This document shows, in pieces, positions 21,754 through 23,068 of a DNA stretch of 23,068 nucleotides (position 1 is its first letter; every line of letters starts with the position of its first letter). This stretch comes from a virus, in IMG/VR virus record IMGVR_UViG_3300017776_000204, positions 1 through 23,068 of that record; one strand, written 5' to 3'. The translations under genes and the position numbers were made by a program. The notes below the pieces were generated by a model. The model worked only from the letters and a program-made list of their open reading frames with translations. It did no database searches and was not told the DNA's origin.

Positions 21754-23068
21754 ATGGCACTTACACAAATCACAACTGGCGGCGTCGATGAAAACATCAA
21801 CATCGACAGTAATACTCTGAAAGTTGACGGTACTAATAACCGGGTTGGAATTGGGACGGCGGCGCCTTCAACAAAGCTGCATTTAAATTCAACCGCTGGT
21901 ATAGCTACACGTATTGAAAGCACTGGAACAAGCGGCGATACAATATTAAATCTAAAAGGCAATGTAAATAATTGGGAATTAACAGCGCCTAATTCTTCCT
22001 CTGTTTATGGCTTCTACATTAAAGACGTAGCCAATAGCCGTATTCCGTTGTTTATCGACGGCTCGGGTAATGTTGGAATTGGAACAAGTCCTGACGTAAG
22101 ACTTCATGTTGCTGATACTTCTAGTGGTTCAAGTGCTTACATTGCTGAATTTGAAAATCTTGGCACAGCTAATAATACTGGATGTCAATTACTTCTTAGA
22201 ACACAAGCTGGCAGCACAAATACTGACGCATATATTGAATCTCAAGGCATTTCAGGCGGCAATTCAGTTTTAAAGTTTGCTACTGAAGGTTCTGGCACTT
22301 TGGCCGAGCGCCTACGAATCGACAGCTCGGGCAACTTGGGCGTGGGCACTGACAGTCCCAGCACTTTATTAGACGTTAGAGGCGAAATTTCTGTTGCATA
22401 TAACGCTAATTATGGCATTCGTTTTTACAATCAAACTAGAAACAATTGGTCAAGTATTGGCAATAATATTCCTGGAGGATCGTCAGCCGCAAACATGGTT
22501 TTTAAGGACTCAACTGGCGAAGTTATGCGTCTAGCCGGGGGCAGGCTGTTGGTGGGGACGACTACTGCTAATGCAGCACCTCTAACAGTAGCTGGAACAA
22601 CTGAGGCTTTAGGATCTAAGTTTAGGGCTGTATTTGGCGACGGATATATAGACGCAGATAGCGGCAGGGTATTTGGTGGTAATCCTGCAGAAGTTCAAAT
22701 TCAAACCGCTACAAACAATCGACCTGCTGTTCTGAGTCTTGGTGGTCCTCAAGGCACAAGTGAAGGTCTCGGGATAATTAATTTCTTCAACTCAGGTAAT
22801 GGTGACGATCACAGATCTCGTGCATTGATTGCTGCAGTTCAAGAAGGAAGTAACTCAAATCAAGGTGCAGCTTTGCGGTTTTACACTGCTGCCGATGGTG
22901 GATCGAGCCCTACGGAGCGATTTAAAATCGACAGCTTAGGTAGGATTGATCATTTTTCTAGTGACGGAAATGGTTATGACTTGCATCACGCTGAAACAGG
23001 CTCTACTGATGTAGCTTTTGCGCTTAAAAATGGTGCAACTGACCTTGATACAGGGACAGTTGTATTTA
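21754..23068 (+). CDS. Second fibre-like structural protein, 3' end missing
   Basis: An open frame runs from ATG 21754, 2 nt after the fibre stop, to the window end (438 codons, no stop). It begins MALTQITTGGVDENINIDS and then has repeated fibre motifs: NRVGIGTAAPSTKLHL, GNVGIGTSPDVRLHV, LRIDSSGNLGVGTDSPS, GGRLLVGTTT, and FKIDSLGRIDHF. Such VGIGT-SP-LHV repeats are typical of phage fibre and tailspike shafts that end in an S74 chaperone, which would then lie beyond the window. There is no gp17-type tail-binding N-terminus, so it may attach to the first fibre or be a separate appendage; this is inference. Codon use is A+T-rich like the distal half of the preceding gene. Confidence 0.82.
   Translation, partial: MALTQITTGGVDENINIDSNTLKVDGTNNRVGIGTAAPSTKLHLNSTAGIATRIESTGTSGDTILNLKGNVNNWELTAPNSSSVYGFYIKDVANSRIPLFIDGSGNVGIGTSPDVRLHVADTSSGSSAYIAEFENLGTANNTGCQLLLRTQAGSTNTDAYIESQGISGGNSVLKFATEGSGTLAERLRIDSSGNLGVGTDSPSTLLDVRGEISVAYNANYGIRFYNQTRNNWSSIGNNIPGGSSAANMVFKDSTGEVMRLAGGRLLVGTTTANAAPLTVAGTTEALGSKFRAVFGDGYIDADSGRVFGGNPAEVQIQTATNNRPAVLSLGGPQGTSEGLGIINFFNSGNGDDHRSRALIAAVQEGSNSNQGAALRFYTAADGGSSPTERFKIDSLGRIDHFSSDGNGYDLHHAETGSTDVAFALKNGATDLDTGTVVF

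Overview
The window is the late structural (virion) module of a tailed phage with T7-like (podovirus, Autographiviridae-type) organisation. All genes read left to right, almost without gaps, in T7 order: portal (5' end cut off), a small overlapping ORF, scaffold, major capsid protein, tail tube A (gp11), tail tube B (gp12), a gp13-like protein, internal core proteins gp14-, gp15- and gp16-like, a tail fibre (gp17-like) and a second fibre-like gene cut by the window end. No tRNA, insertion sequence, CRISPR array or bacterial gene was seen. The host is inferred, not shown. The fibre carries ELNxLDGVTAS repeats and an FGTGNDLEIYHDGS module that are common in marine cyanophage fibres, and base composition is moderate, so a cyanophage of Synechococcus-type picocyanobacteria is the best guess.

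Region by region: 1-2122 holds the portal, a 62-codon ORF overprinted on the portal's 3' end with a good ribosome binding site, and the scaffold. 2123-2314 is the only sizeable non-coding gap; it has a strong intrinsic terminator followed by a leader of about 125 nt before the capsid gene. 2315-3280 is the major capsid gene, closed by a second terminator (GGGGGC-TTCG-GCCCCC plus T-rich tract), in the position of T7 T-phi. The capsid gene therefore looks like its own transcription unit. 3324-6361 encodes the two tail tube proteins and 6301-7518 the small gp13- and gp14-like proteins. 7515-10391 encodes a gp15-like core protein with a lytic transglycosylase domain at its C-terminus. 10398-18251 is one 2617-codon gene, a third of the window, in the gp16 position. 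18251-21751 is a 1166-aa fibre, and 21754 to the end is a second fibre-like protein.

The most unusual item is the 2617-aa protein. T7 gp16 is about half that length. Here the gp16-position protein reads like a 'polyvalent' protein: a ParB/DdrB-like domain (DGHNR box), a zincin metallopeptidase (HEAFH plus downstream EE) and an ADP-ribosyltransferase-like segment sit between helical regions. T7 gp14-gp15-gp16 are ejected into the cell ahead of the DNA, so this protein could deliver several effector domains with the genome. The transglycosylase that forms the N-terminus of T7 gp16 is instead the C-terminus of the preceding gene, so domain order along the DNA is kept but the gene boundary has moved.

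The fibre is also mosaic: a T7 gp17-type tail-binding N-terminus, two arrays of a 39-nt (13-residue) repeat inside a 450-nt super-repeat, a more A+T-rich distal part with repeats, and a C-terminal peptidase S74 self-cleaving chaperone.
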